Of a stretch of DNA of 64,000 nucleotides, positions 45,403 to 54,282 are shown in pieces. The stretch lies in NCBI GenBank assembly GCA_012959785.1, contig DUCM01000013.1:1-64000 (forward strand), written 5' to 3'. This DNA comes from Planctomycetota bacterium (lineage in GTDB: Bacteria; Planctomycetota; UBA1135; GCA-002686595). The translations under genes and the position numbers were made by a program. The notes beneath the pieces were generated by a model. That model saw nothing but the letters and a program-made list of their open reading frames with translations, ran no database searches and was not told the origin of the DNA. Within the stretch, counting starts at the first letter, position 1. The number at the start of each line of letters is the position of its first letter.

Positions 45403-46179
45403 ATGACCCGTGCAGTTCCCCCCGGCGACCAGCCCGCCCCGGCCGAGGGCTCGATTTGCCTCTCCGAAGACGACCTCCTGAGCCTCGATGAGGCCGTCTC
45501 CCGCGATCCCGCCTACAACGAGCGGCGGCTCGTGTTGCGTCGCAAGTTGGCTGGACTAGGCAAGAATTTCTGCGCCCTGCGCCGCAAGCCCAAGCTGGGG
45601 CTCGATTCGCGCACAAGCCTGCACAATCCCCACGCCTTCAACGGCCAGCGCGTGCGTCGCATCTGGGCCTACTGCATCCGCAGCAAGGCTGAGAAGGGGC
45701 GCTTGCGCAAGGTTGTCGGCGCGGATCTCGCCCGGGACTTGGACGCCGCTTTTCGCAACGCCTACTTCTGCCTGGCGGTGGAAGCGGAGGCCGTGGAAGT
45801 GGCCATTAGGATCCACTCCGACGCCTGGTTCGACGGAGCCAACCTCGCTCGGCGAGTCAAGGCCGATGGACCCGAGCCCTTGACCGCGATTCTCAACGAT
45901 CTCGACGGTTTTCAACTCAGCCTTGCCGATTGGAAGGGCGAGTGGCGCTGCGGCGACTTGGGACCCTCGCGCATCGAGGAGTTCTTTGGCTACTTCGAGC
46001 CCGGAACCCACTCCCTGGCCCTAGCCCGGCGCTGGCCGGCTCCTCGGAGCCAGTCCGCCGTGCGGGCGGCCCTCTGCCAGCCCGAAGCCATGGCCCAGCT
46101 TGGGGAGGAAATGGAACGCCTGGTGCCCTTCTACCGCTACGCGGCCTGGTCCAAGGAGAGCGACTTCTTGTTCGGCTAG
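45403..46179 (+). CDS. Conserved-looking hypothetical protein
   Basis: I do not recognise this 258-residue protein. It is cytoplasmic by appearance, rich in Arg and Ala, and has no membrane segment. Notable segments are RKLAGLGKNFCALRRKPKLG, FNGQRVRRIWAYCIRSK, VEVAIRIHSDAWFDGANL and YRYAAWSKESDFLFG. The ATG at 45403 clears the divergent kinase start at 45224; earlier in-frame codons overlap the kinase. Confidence 0.7.
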   Translation: MTRAVPPGDQPAPAEGSICLSEDDLLSLDEAVSRDPAYNERRLVLRRKLAGLGKNFCALRRKPKLGLDSRTSLHNPHAFNGQRVRRIWAYCIRSKAEKGRLRKVVGADLARDLDAAFRNAYFCLAVEAEAVEVAIRIHSDAWFDGANLARRVKADGPEPLTAILNDLDGFQLSLADWKGEWRCGDLGPSRIEEFFGYFEPGTHSLALARRWPAPRSQSAVRAALCQPEAMAQLGEEMERLVPFYRYAAWSKESDFLFG

Positions 46180-46346
46180 GCGGAGTGGGCTGTCTGCTGA
46201 CCTCTTGGGTGGGAGAAGTGCGTAACGTGGCTCAAAACTCCGTTAGCGAGCGCCACAGCGCGACCTGTTTTTCCTAGAGTAGTTGCCCTCGCAACGCGTC
46301 CTGACCCTTCTTCTTCCTGGGCTCATCACGAGCCGCCGGTCTACCC

Positions 46347-49300
46347 ATGAGCACCGATGCCAGCGCCGCCTCCCGCGGCAGCCTATCTGAATCGCCAGCC
46401 AATCTCGCCCTTGGAATCGATGGATTCACCTGGGGCGACCTGCACCGGGCTGAGCGCTTGCCGCGGCTTTCCGAGGCTTTTCTCGACCACTTTCGCAGCG
46501 CCGATGGCGAACTCGCGGCCGAGTGGGAGACCTACTGCGGCGCGCCAGCCAAACTTGAATCTGCCAAGGAGTCGCGGCTTCTGATCGATGTCAGTCGCCA
46601 CCTCTCACAATTTCTCGCCAAGCTCTTCCACATCGAAGAACCGCGGACCGTGCGCGAGGAGTTTCTCAAGCTGCGTGGCCGCGTACACGAGGTCGGGGGC
46701 AAGTACCTCAAGAAATACATCAAGAAGGCAGCCACCGATGACCTCGACCCGGCCGAGACGCGGGCCAGAGCCGCGGCACTTATCAAGGAATTGCCCGCGA
46801 TCAGGGGTTTCGATCTCAACGACGAGGAGCGTTTCGCCGGTTGCGTCATCGGCCTCCAGGCTCGCGACGGCGCAGAGACGGTCTCGGCAAAACACAGCCT
46901 GACCGTCGAAGAGGCTTTGCTGTTGCTCGGTGCCGACATCAAGCTGCGCCTCGACAGCGAAGACCCCGCCCTCGCCGAATGGTCGTTCCTGCGCAGTCTC
47001 GAAAAGGTCGACTTCGATGCAGGCCTGGTGGAATTCCAACACGCCGAAGGTCTCTTACCCGAAGCCCTGGTGGGTCCCACCAAGACCCGCCGCAAACGCG
47101 ATGGCTTCAAGCTCACCGACGAGCGCGCCAGCGTGGCCGATGTGATCCAACAGGTGGACCAGTGCCTGTTCTGCCACGACCGCGACAAGGACTCGTGCCA
47201 GAAGGGCCTGTTCGAGAAGGACGCCTCGCTCAAGAAGAACCCCCTGGGACTCGAACTGGAAGGCTGCCCCCTCGACGAACGCATTTCCGAGATGCACGAG
47301 CTCTACGGTGACGGCGACCCGATCGCCGCCTTGGCCATGGTGATGATCGACAACCCCATGTGCCCCGGCACCGGCCACCGCATTTGCAACGATTGCATGA
47401 AGTCGTGCATCTATCAGAAGCAGGAACCGGTCAATATCCCGCAGATCGAAACCCGCGTTCTGGTGGACACCCTCGACTTGCCCTACGGCACCGAGATCTA
47501 CCTGCTCCTGACGCGTTGGAATCCCCTCAACACGGAGCGTCCCCACGCCCTGGCCTACAACGGCATCAATGTCCTGGTGGTGGGAATGGGGCCGGCTGGC
47601 TACACCCTGGCGCACTTTTTGACCCAGGAGGGCTTTGGTGTCCAGGCCGTCGACGGTCTGAAGATCGAGCCGCTGCCTGTAGATCAAACGGGCAATATCG
47701 GTGCTGGCGGCGGCTTGGGTGAGAACGAGATCTTGCCCGCACCCATCGAGAACTATCGCTCGACCACAGAGGCCTGCGACGAGCGCATTCTGCTCGGTTT
47801 CGGCGGCGTTTCGGAGTACGGCATCACTGTTCGGTGGGACAAGAACTTCCTCTCCTTGCCGTACCTGTCTCTCGCGCGTCGCGAGCACTTTGACCTGCAC
47901 GGCGGCGTGCGCTTCGGCGGCACGATCGAGATCGAGGACGCCTGGGCCGCTGGTATCGATCACATCGCCATTGCCACAGGCGCTGGTAAGCCCACCATCG
48001 TGTCCATGAAGGGCAACCTGTCCCGCGGTATCCGCAAGGCTTCCGACTTCCTGATGGCCCTACAACTCACCGGCGCCTTCAAGAAGGACTCGCTGGCAAA
48101 CTTGCAGTTGCGCCTGCCGGCGCTCGTTATCGGCGGGGGATTGACCGGCATTGACACGGCCACCGAGGCGATTGCGTATTACGCCGTCCAAGTCGAAAAA
48201 ATGACCGGACGCTACGATGTACTCATCCAGCAATTCGGCGAGGGCACTGTGCGCGGGTTCTTCAGCGATGAGGAGCGCGGTGTGCTTGACGAAATGGTGG
48301 GCCATGGGCGCCTTCTGGCTGCCGAGCGTTCGCGCGCCGCGAAAGACGGGGATCAACCCCGCTTTGCGGACATGGTCGAGGAATGGGGTGGTGTGCACCT
48401 GGTCTACCGTAAGGGCCTGCGCGACTCCCCGGCCTATCGGCTCAACCACGAGGAGATCATCAAGGCCTTCGAAGAGGGGCTTGTCTTCATTGAGCACATG
48501 TCGCCCGTCGAGGCCAAGACGGACAAGAACGGCGCGCTCGAGAGCGTCGACTTCGAACGCCAATTCCAAAACGATGAGGGCAAATGGCGGGGCACGGGCG
48601 AGATCGTCAGTATGCCTGCACGCACCATGCTGGTGGCTGCGGGCACCAGCCCAAACATCATGTACGAGAAGGAACACCGCGGCACCTTCAAGCTTGACAA
48701 ATGGGAATGGTTCTTCGAGATCAATAAGCAGTCGAGTGACGGCTTGACTCCGCTCGCTGGCGGCCACGACGAAGAAGGACCGGGTTTCTTCACCTCTTAC
48801 GACGATGGCAAGCACTCCATCAGCGTTTACGGCGACAACCACCCGGCCTACGCCGGCAATGTGGTCAAGGCCATGGCCTCGGCCCGTGATGGCTATCACC
48901 AGGTTGTGGCTACTTACGCCGAGCGCATCGCGCAGACTTCCGCCGATGCCGCGGATCTCGCCCAGCGCAAGGATGAGTGGCGCAAACTCGCCGGCCAGTT
49001 CTCGTACGAGCTCGATGCCCGTGTGCACAAGGTCAACCGTCTGACGCCGACCATCACCGAGGTGGTGGTGCACTGCCCCGCGGCCGCGCGCAACTTCGAG
49101 CCAGGTCAGTTCTATCGCCTGCAAAACTATGACACCGAGGCGCGCATTATCGACAGCACGCGTTTGTCCCTCGAGGGTATCGCTTTGACCGGCGCCTGGA
49201 CTGACACGGAACACGGCTTGATGGGCTTGATCGTGCTCGAAATGGGCGTTTCCTCGCGGCTCTGCGCAACGCTGCGTCCCGGTGAGCCGGTCGTTGTCAT

Positions 49301-50003
49301 GGGGCCCACCGGCGAACCCACCGCGATCCCCAGCGGCGAAAAGGTCATTCTGCTCGGCGGAGGATTGGGCAACGCGGTGCTGTTCTCGATCGGCAAAGCC
49401 ATGCGCGATGCGGGCAACGAGGTGGTTTACTTCGCTGGCTTCAAGCGCGGTGAGGACATCTTCAAGCGCGAAGAGATCGAGGCTGCCGCCGATGTAATCA
49501 TCTGGTCCACGGATGCTGGCAAGGAAATCGAGACCAACAAGAAACGGCCCTACGATCGGCACTTCCGTGGCAACATCGTGCAGGCCATGATCGCCTACGC
49601 GAGCGGGGACCTGGGCGATACCCAGATTTCCCTCGACGAGTGCGAACGGATCGTCTGCATCGGCTCCGACCGCATGATGAACGCGGTCAAGGAGACGCGC
49701 TTCACCGTGCTGAAGCCCTACCTCAAGCCGGGCCATGTGGCGCTCGGCTCTATCAACTCGCCGATGCAGTGCGCCATGAAGGAAATTTGCGCCCAGTGTC
49801 TATGCAAGCAAGTCGATCCCGAGACCGGCGAAGAGGCCCCGCCGGTGTTCTCTTGTTTCAACCAGGACCAAGCCCTGGACGCGGTGGATTTCGACAACCT
49901 GAACCAGCGTCTACGCCAGAACACCGTGCAGGAGAAGCTCTCGAACATGTGGCTCGATCACCTCGTGCATGCAGGCGACCTGGACCTGTGGACAAATCTG
50001 TAG
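46347..50003 (+). CDS. 1218-residue Fe-S flavoprotein oxidoreductase (GltD-like core plus FNR-like C-terminus)
   Basis: The N-terminal ~250 residues are helical and unassigned. Two cysteine clusters follow: CLFCHDRDKDSC (~residue 271) and MCPGTGHRICNDCMKSC (~337), which suit Fe-S clusters. A dinucleotide site VLVVGMGPAGYTLAHFL begins near 408. The central region resembles the pyridine-nucleotide-disulfide/GltD fold (LPALVIGGGLTGIDTATEA). From about 900 to the end it resembles ferredoxin-NADP reductase or dihydroorotate dehydrogenase electron-transfer subunits (FEPGQFYRLQNYDTE, VILLGGGLGNAVLFSIG). It ends in a Cys-rich 2Fe-2S-like motif (ICAQCLCKQV, residue ~1147). It may couple NAD(P)H to an unknown acceptor. 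Such proteins often occur beside universal stress proteins and site-2 proteases, as here. Confidence 0.8.
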   Translation: MSTDASAASRGSLSESPANLALGIDGFTWGDLHRAERLPRLSEAFLDHFRSADGELAAEWETYCGAPAKLESAKESRLLIDVSRHLSQFLAKLFHIEEPRTVREEFLKLRGRVHEVGGKYLKKYIKKAATDDLDPAETRARAAALIKELPAIRGFDLNDEERFAGCVIGLQARDGAETVSAKHSLTVEEALLLLGADIKLRLDSEDPALAEWSFLRSLEKVDFDAGLVEFQHAEGLLPEALVGPTKTRRKRDGFKLTDERASVADVIQQVDQCLFCHDRDKDSCQKGLFEKDASLKKNPLGLELEGCPLDERISEMHELYGDGDPIAALAMVMIDNPMCPGTGHRICNDCMKSCIYQKQEPVNIPQIETRVLVDTLDLPYGTEIYLLLTRWNPLNTERPHALAYNGINVLVVGMGPAGYTLAHFLTQEGFGVQAVDGLKIEPLPVDQTGNIGAGGGLGENEILPAPIENYRSTTEACDERILLGFGGVSEYGITVRWDKNFLSLPYLSLARREHFDLHGGVRFGGTIEIEDAWAAGIDHIAIATGAGKPTIVSMKGNLSRGIRKASDFLMALQLTGAFKKDSLANLQLRLPALVIGGGLTGIDTATEAIAYYAVQVEKMTGRYDVLIQQFGEGTVRGFFSDEERGVLDEMVGHGRLLAAERSRAAKDGDQPRFADMVEEWGGVHLVYRKGLRDSPAYRLNHEEIIKAFEEGLVFIEHMSPVEAKTDKNGALESVDFERQFQNDEGKWRGTGEIVSMPARTMLVAAGTSPNIMYEKEHRGTFKLDKWEWFFEINKQSSDGLTPLAGGHDEEGPGFFTSYDDGKHSISVYGDNHPAYAGNVVKAMASARDGYHQVVATYAERIAQTSADAADLAQRKDEWRKLAGQFSYELDARVHKVNRLTPTITEVVVHCPAAARNFEPGQFYRLQNYDTEARIIDSTRLSLEGIALTGAWTDTEHGLMGLIVLEMGVSSRLCATLRPGEPVVVMGPTGEPTAIPSGEKVILLGGGLGNAVLFSIGKAMRDAGNEVVYFAGFKRGEDIFKREEIEAAADVIIWSTDAGKEIETNKKRPYDRHFRGNIVQAMIAYASGDLGDTQISLDECERIVCIGSDRMMNAVKETRFTVLKPYLKPGHVALGSINSPMQCAMKEICAQCLCKQVDPETGEEAPPVFSCFNQDQALDAVDFDNLNQRLRQNTVQEKLSNMWLDHLVHAGDLDLWTNL

Positions 50004-50086
50004 GGGACCTGGCCAAGTAGGCCAAAAGCGTGGCGACCGAGCGGGAATCGAGGGCGATGGGGCGCCCTGGAAGTTACCCTGAGCCC

Positions 50087-51247
50087 ATGGCACGAGACCA
50101 CGAAGCTGCCCCTCAAGGGCCCTTTGGCACGCGGACCTTCCAATTGGGGCGGGTCTTCGGCATCAGCGTTGGGGTGGACCCCTCCTGGTTCGTGATCTTC
50201 GCCCTGGTGACCGCCATGCTCGGCACCCGCTTCGAAGCGCAAAATGAATCGTGGCCCACGGCTTTAGCTTGGGGCGCGGGGCTCGTGGCCTCCCTCTTGT
50301 ATTTCCTCTCGATCCTGGCCCACGAATTTGGTCACAGCGTGACCTCGCAGCTCCTGGGGTTGCCCGTGATCTCGATCACGCTGTTCTTGTTCGGAGGTTT
50401 GGCGCGGCTTTCGGGAGAGCCCGCGCGACCCCGCGATGAGTTCCTGATCGCCATCGCCGGTCCGGCGGTCAGTGTCATCCTGGGGCTCTCGTTCCTGTTG
50501 CTCTGGATCTTTACTGGCAATGGCAGCGTGGTGGGGGAGGTTTGTTTTTGGTTGGGCTCGATCAACCTCGTTCTGGCGGTCTTCAACTTGATTCCTGCCT
50601 TTCCTCTTGATGGCGGCCATGTTTTTCGGGCCCTGCTCTGGACGGTCTTCGATGACCTCAACAAGGCCACCCGCTGGTCGGGATTGGTGGGTGCGCTCTT
50701 CGCCCGTGTTCTGATCGGCATGGGCATCGCGCTCGCGATCTTCGGCGGCCCACAAGCTCTCAGCGGCGGGCTGTTCATGGCCTTCGTGGGTTGGTTTCTC
50801 CTGCGCGCTGCCCGGGCGAGTGTCTGGCAGTCGCGGATCAAGGAGTCCCTAGGCGGCGTGCGCGTGGGCCAGGCCATGCAGTCCCTCGAACGACGCGTGG
50901 ATGAGTGGACAACCGTGGAGGATGTGGCCGAGGGCGTCTTTGCCCGCGAAGGCTTGGCTTTTGTCTTTGTCGAGGATTCGGGCGAAGTTGTAGGCCTCGT
51001 GAGCCTCAAGGCTGTGGGCGCCGTGGCGCGCCAAAAGCGTGGTTTCCAGCGTGTCACGAGTGTCATGACCCCCCTGGGAGAAATCACCAGAATAGGTCCG
51101 CGCAGGTCGCTTTTTGAAGCGCTCGAGAAGATGGAAGATAGCGCCCAGAGCGTGTTGCTCGTGGCGGAAGCGGACGAGGTTCTCGGCGTGCTCTCGCGCG
51201 AGCACATCGCTCGCGTGTTGCAAAACAGGATCAGCCTCAAGAACTGA
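50087..51247 (+). CDS. Site-2 protease family (M50) with CBS domains
   Basis: The protein has 386 residues from the ATG at 50087. It has five to six transmembrane helices and the zinc-protease motifs AHEFGHSVTSQ (HExxH, ~residue 77) and LIPAFPLDGGHVFRAL (the second metal site, ~167). The C-terminal ~120 residues contain paired CBS motifs (VGQAMQSLERRVDEWTT, VTSVMTPLGEI, EVLGVLSREHIARVL) that could bind adenine nucleotides. It cleaves membrane-embedded substrates, usually anti-sigma or regulatory proteins. This type, with a C-terminal CBS pair, is common near universal stress protein genes. The substrate is unknown. Confidence 0.9.
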   Translation: MARDHEAAPQGPFGTRTFQLGRVFGISVGVDPSWFVIFALVTAMLGTRFEAQNESWPTALAWGAGLVASLLYFLSILAHEFGHSVTSQLLGLPVISITLFLFGGLARLSGEPARPRDEFLIAIAGPAVSVILGLSFLLLWIFTGNGSVVGEVCFWLGSINLVLAVFNLIPAFPLDGGHVFRALLWTVFDDLNKATRWSGLVGALFARVLIGMGIALAIFGGPQALSGGLFMAFVGWFLLRAARASVWQSRIKESLGGVRVGQAMQSLERRVDEWTTVEDVAEGVFAREGLAFVFVEDSGEVVGLVSLKAVGAVARQKRGFQRVTSVMTPLGEITRIGPRRSLFEALEKMEDSAQSVLLVAEADEVLGVLSREHIARVLQNRISLKN

Positions 51248-51259
51248 AATCCACGAAGT

Positions 51260-51613
51260 GTGAAACCTTCTTCCAAGGATTCCGAACCCGGCGAGTTCGC
51301 CATCGCCTTGAAGGCCGCCATGCAGGGCAATGCCTTCCTCTCGCCGAAGGTGGCCCGGGGGGCTCGTGGCTCGGGCTCGCGGTGTTGGAGGGGCTCTCAG
51401 CCCGCGAGTTGCATCGGAGAGCTCACGCCCCGCGAGCGCGAGGTCTTTCAGTTGCTTGCCGTGGGCCACAGTAATAAGGAAGTCGCCCGTGATCTGGGCA
51501 TGAGCTTGGGGACCGCCAAGAAGCATCGCGAGAATCTGCAACGCAAGCTAGACTGCCATTCCCCAGCGGAGCTGGCCCGCCTCGCGATCCGCGAGGGATT
51601 GCTCGAGGGCTGA
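51260..51613 (+). pseudogene. Truncated NarL/LuxR-type response regulator (receiver missing)
   Basis: The 117-residue product starts at the end of a receiver domain: EFAIALKAAMQGNAFLSPKV is the last helix and linker of NarL-type regulators. A complete LuxR helix-turn-helix follows (LTPREREVFQLLAVGHSNKE, VARDLGMSLGTAKKHRENL). The ~100-residue phospho-acceptor part is absent; the frame starts at a GTG 12 bp after the protease gene. It could still make a DNA-binding fragment, but the upstream context makes a deletion remnant more likely. Confidence 0.65.
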
Positions 51614-51614
51614 A

Positions 51615-51893
51615 GAGGCGGCCCACCGCCTGGCGTCGGACGAGGACATCTCCGAGCTGTTCATCGCCATCGATGCCTTGCGTCGCGGCAAGACCTACTT
51701 TTCGCCGCGACTCATGCCCAGCGCGGTGGCAGGCGGCATGGACCTCCCCAAGGGCTTTGAGAGCCAGGCCGTGCGTCTCAGCCAGGAGGCGATCGAGGTC
51801 GCAGCGCAGGTGCGGCGCAAGCTCGAGTGCCGCTCTGGCGCTGACTGTGCACGCCTTGCCATCCATCAGGGGTTGCTTCCTCGTGATGCTTAG
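51615..51893 (+). pseudogene. Second decayed NarL/LuxR-type regulator fragment
   Basis: From the frame opening after 51549, the translation keeps the end of a receiver domain (ISELFIAIDALRRGKTYFSP). It then jumps to the last part of a LuxR helix-turn-helix (RRKLECRSGADCARLAIHQG). The central HTH helices are missing. A TTG at 51678 is the only possible start and would make a 71-residue peptide. It follows a similar truncated copy directly, so both probably derive from tandem regulator genes that decayed by internal deletions. Confidence 0.6.
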
Positions 51894-51894
51894 C

Positions 51895-52038
51895 TCACTC
51901 CTTGTCCCTTGGGAAAGTGATCACCGGCACGCGGGCGTGGCGGATGACGGCTTCGGCCACGCTGCCCAGGGCGAGCATCGTCTTGCAGGGGCCCAGGGAC
52001 TCGGGGGAGAGGTCGGATGCGACGAGGGTGTGCTTCAT
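51895..52038 (-). pseudogene. Internally deleted universal stress protein remnant
   Basis: A 47-codon frame with ATG and TGA joins the two ends of a UspA domain. The first part, MKHTLVASDLSPESLGP, is the beginning (strand 1 and the Asp loop). The second part, MLALGSVAEAVIRHARVPVI, is the GSVAE...PV motif that closes the fold. The ~90 residues between them are gone, in frame. The peptide is too short to fold as a Usp. It faces the intact tandem Usp gene at 52171. Confidence 0.65.
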
Positions 52039-52124
52039 CGTTTTGGATTTGGCACGAGGTTCGGATCAGCGAAAAATGCAAGTAGGCCCATACACTAAAC
52101 TACATCGCCGTCGCGCGCCATCAA

Positions 52125-52148
52125 CCCGCCTGTCAGGATCCTGGCGGG
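52125..52148 (+). promoter_or_regulatory. Leader hairpin upstream of the tandem Usp gene
   Basis: CCCGCC (52125-52130) pairs with GGCGGG (52143-52148), and the loop contains the palindrome CAGGATCCTG. It lies 22 bp before the start codon, just ahead of the GGAGG ribosome site at 52159-52163. Its function is unknown. Confidence 0.35.
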
Positions 52149-52158
52149 CCGCTTGACC

Positions 52159-52163
52159 GGAGG
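52159..52163 (+). promoter_or_regulatory. Ribosome binding site of the tandem Usp gene
   Basis: GGAGG is spaced 7 nt from the ATG at 52171. An alternative in-frame TTG at 52153 lies upstream of the site and is therefore rejected. Confidence 0.6.
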
Positions 52164-52170
52164 AAAAACC

Positions 52171-53079
52171 ATGGACATGAAGATCAATACCGTGCTCGTC
52201 GGCCTCGATGGACTCCCTCGCGCTGAACCTGCGCTGCGAGTAGGGCTAGAGCTGGCGCGGGTGCTCGGGGCCAGCCCGAGCTTCGTTCATGCCGTTCCGG
52301 TGCCCATGCCGGTTTGGCCCGACATCGACACGACGCGGTTTGTTGAGTTGAACGAGGCCTCGGTGGAGGCTGCCCGCGGTCACATGCAAATGGCCCTCAC
52401 TGAAATGGTGGGCGACGGGCTGCCCGGTCCGCTCGGGGATTGTCTGCGCGTCATCCCCGGCTATCCTTCGCGAGTCTTGGTGGATCGCGCCGAGGAACTC
52501 GATGCGGACCTGATAGTCCTGGGCTCGCACAAGAAACGCAGCTTGGTGGACTTCGGTAGCACGGCCCGTGGAGTGCTCTCCCAGGTGCATTGCAGCGTCT
52601 GGGTGCAACCCTGCAAGTTCGATCCGGTGCGCCGCATTTTGGCTCCGCTGGATCTTTCGGAGCACAGCCTCGAGGCTCTGCGCATGGCCGTCATGCTCGC
52701 GAGCAGTATCGGAGCGCGGGTGGATACTCTCTATTGTTTTGACGCGCCCGAGTATTCCTGGGGCGGTATCCCCGGATATCCCGATGCTGTCCCCGCCTAT
52801 TTACGCGACGAATCCCTGGATGCCGTGCGCGGGGAGTACGAGCGAGTGCTCGCCGAGTTCGACTGGAATGGAGTTGAGCATCAACAGCACTTTGCCAAGG
52901 GCCCTCCCGTGCCCGGAATCCTCGCGCGCCAGGGCGATTACGATCTGATCGCCCTCGGCACCCACGGTCGCACGGGATTTTCCGCGGCGGTGCTAGGTAG
53001 CGTGGCCTATGCCTGCCTCAAGCAAAGCCACTTGCCGGTTCTGGCCATCAGGCATCCAGAGCGTTGCTGGACGGCTTGA
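52171..53079 (+). CDS. Tandem-domain universal stress protein
   Basis: The 302-residue protein has two UspA domains. The first (1-150) begins INTVLVGLDGLPRAEPALRV and contains DADLIVLGSHKKRSLVDFGS. The second (155-302) begins RRILAPLDLSEHSLEALRMA and contains YDLIALGTHGRTGFSAAVLG with SVAYACLKQSHLPVLAI. The second domain keeps the ATP-binding pattern GTHGRTG followed by GSVA. In the first the equivalent is GSHKKRSL, so it may not bind nucleotide. Such proteins help survival under energy or oxygen stress. The gene converges with the Rrf2 regulator gene, ending 19 bp from it. Confidence 0.92.
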   Translation: MDMKINTVLVGLDGLPRAEPALRVGLELARVLGASPSFVHAVPVPMPVWPDIDTTRFVELNEASVEAARGHMQMALTEMVGDGLPGPLGDCLRVIPGYPSRVLVDRAEELDADLIVLGSHKKRSLVDFGSTARGVLSQVHCSVWVQPCKFDPVRRILAPLDLSEHSLEALRMAVMLASSIGARVDTLYCFDAPEYSWGGIPGYPDAVPAYLRDESLDAVRGEYERVLAEFDWNGVEHQQHFAKGPPVPGILARQGDYDLIALGTHGRTGFSAAVLGSVAYACLKQSHLPVLAIRHPERCWTA

Positions 53080-53098
53080 GGGTCCCAGAATCCCGCCC

Positions 53099-53650
53099 TC
53101 AGGAATTGCTCTCGGGATGCGAGTCCGACTCCAGGGGGCTCGTGTCCAGGTGCTGCGCATGGACAATGTCCACACTGAGCTCTCCCAGCACAGCTTCCGT
53201 GGCTGGCGTTCCCGCGGGATAACCCGATTCAGGATTGGTTGCGCAGAACTGAGCCAAGTCGGCCAGGGTGGTCGATTCCATTTGCAAGTCGAAGTTCCCT
53301 GCGGCGACCTTCCAGTAGGCGTGCATCGGGCAGGCGCGTTCGTCGCTGCACTCGGCTTGCCCGAGAAAACAACTGCGGGCCGCCGATGCCGTTTCCTGGG
53401 AGTGGGCGATCTGGAGCACCGTGACATCCCCAGGCTTGGCCACCAAGCGAAAACCACCGTTGCGGCCCCGTTGGCTCTCGAGAATCTGCAAGGCGACCAA
53501 GGGCTGCAAGATCTTGCCCAAGAAGGGTGCGGGGATCCCGAGCAGTTCCGCCATTTTGCGGGTGAGATGGTAGCTACCGAGAGGTTGGTGCTGCGCGAGA
53601 AAGGTCAGGGCACGAACCGCGTACTCGGTAGAACGGGAGATGGGGTTCAA
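53099..53650 (-). CDS. Rrf2-family transcriptional regulator with three Fe-S-type cysteines
   Basis: The 183-residue protein has the Rrf2 winged helix (ISRSTEYAVRALTFLAQHQP, APFLGKILQPLVALQILES, RGRNGGFRLVAKP). Cysteines at 94, 101 and 107 match the number and place of the cluster ligands of IscR and NsrR, so it probably binds an Fe-S cluster and responds to NO, oxygen or iron-sulfur status. The C-terminal ~60 residues are longer than usual and acidic. Direct targets cannot be identified here; the neighbouring Usp and Fe-S flavoprotein are candidates. Confidence 0.9.
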   Translation of the reverse strand: MNPISRSTEYAVRALTFLAQHQPLGSYHLTRKMAELLGIPAPFLGKILQPLVALQILESQRGRNGGFRLVAKPGDVTVLQIAHSQETASAARSCFLGQAECSDERACPMHAYWKVAAGNFDLQMESTTLADLAQFCATNPESGYPAGTPATEAVLGELSVDIVHAQHLDTSPLESDSHPESNS

Positions 53651-53807
53651 GGCTGAGCTTGGGGTGTGGGGCGCATGCCCTTGAGGAAACTGATCTGGTC
53701 AATCCGATTCCTGCCTGGCAGGCCAGCCAAGCTGCTGCGGAGAGCCGAACTTGTACAGTAGCCCTTTCTTGCTTGTCCCGCTCGCCCTTTTCTTGCCCTC
53801 GGAGCAG

Positions 53808-54263
53808 CTAGCCCTTGGCCTTCTCGAGTAGGGCCACCCAGAGCGGCGCCCCGAGGCACTCAAAATGCACCTCGCCCAGTTTTTGGCTACCCGGCACCGA
53901 TAGCAGGGCCGCTTCGCCTTCAACGACCGTTGGCAGGGACAAATGGTGGTCACTGCCGGGGCCGAGGGCCTTTACATTGCCCGCCACCATGTTGGCCAGC
54001 TCGCCAAGAGCATCGCGAATCAGCTCATCGGCGACATCACAAGTGGAGAGTTCAAACATGATGGCGGTCAATTCGGCAGCCAATGACCGCGAGCAACCTA
54101 TGGTCACGGCGCCCTCCCACTCTCCGGAAATGTGCACACAGGTGACCATGGATTCTTCGCGGGAGAGATCCGGTGCGTCCCCTTCAAGGGTCGGATGGAT
54201 GGACAGGGTGTTGCCCCACACGCCTTTGACGATGTCAACCAGTTGTTCTTTGGGAAACTTCAT
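53808..54263 (-). CDS. CheX-like chemotaxis phosphatase domain protein
   Basis: The 151-residue protein resembles CheX/CheC-type phosphatases that remove phosphate from CheY. The helix DALGELANMVAGNVKALG matches the active-site helix (ExxN, here E-L-A-N). The start KEQLVDIVKGVWGNTLSI is also typical. It is the last gene of the leftward chemosensory operon, 19 bp after cheR. It probably supplies the off-switch in a system without CheZ. Confidence 0.8.
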   Translation of the reverse strand: MKFPKEQLVDIVKGVWGNTLSIHPTLEGDAPDLSREESMVTCVHISGEWEGAVTIGCSRSLAAELTAIMFELSTCDVADELIRDALGELANMVAGNVKALGPGSDHHLSLPTVVEGEAALLSVPGSQKLGEVHFECLGAPLWVALLEKAKG

Positions 54264-54282
54264 TCTAGTTTGTTGCCTCGGG

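Noticed and set aside
48060-49736. 558-codon leftward frame inside the Fe-S flavoprotein gene
   Set aside because: Antisense of a well-supported oxidoreductase; no start context and no motif.
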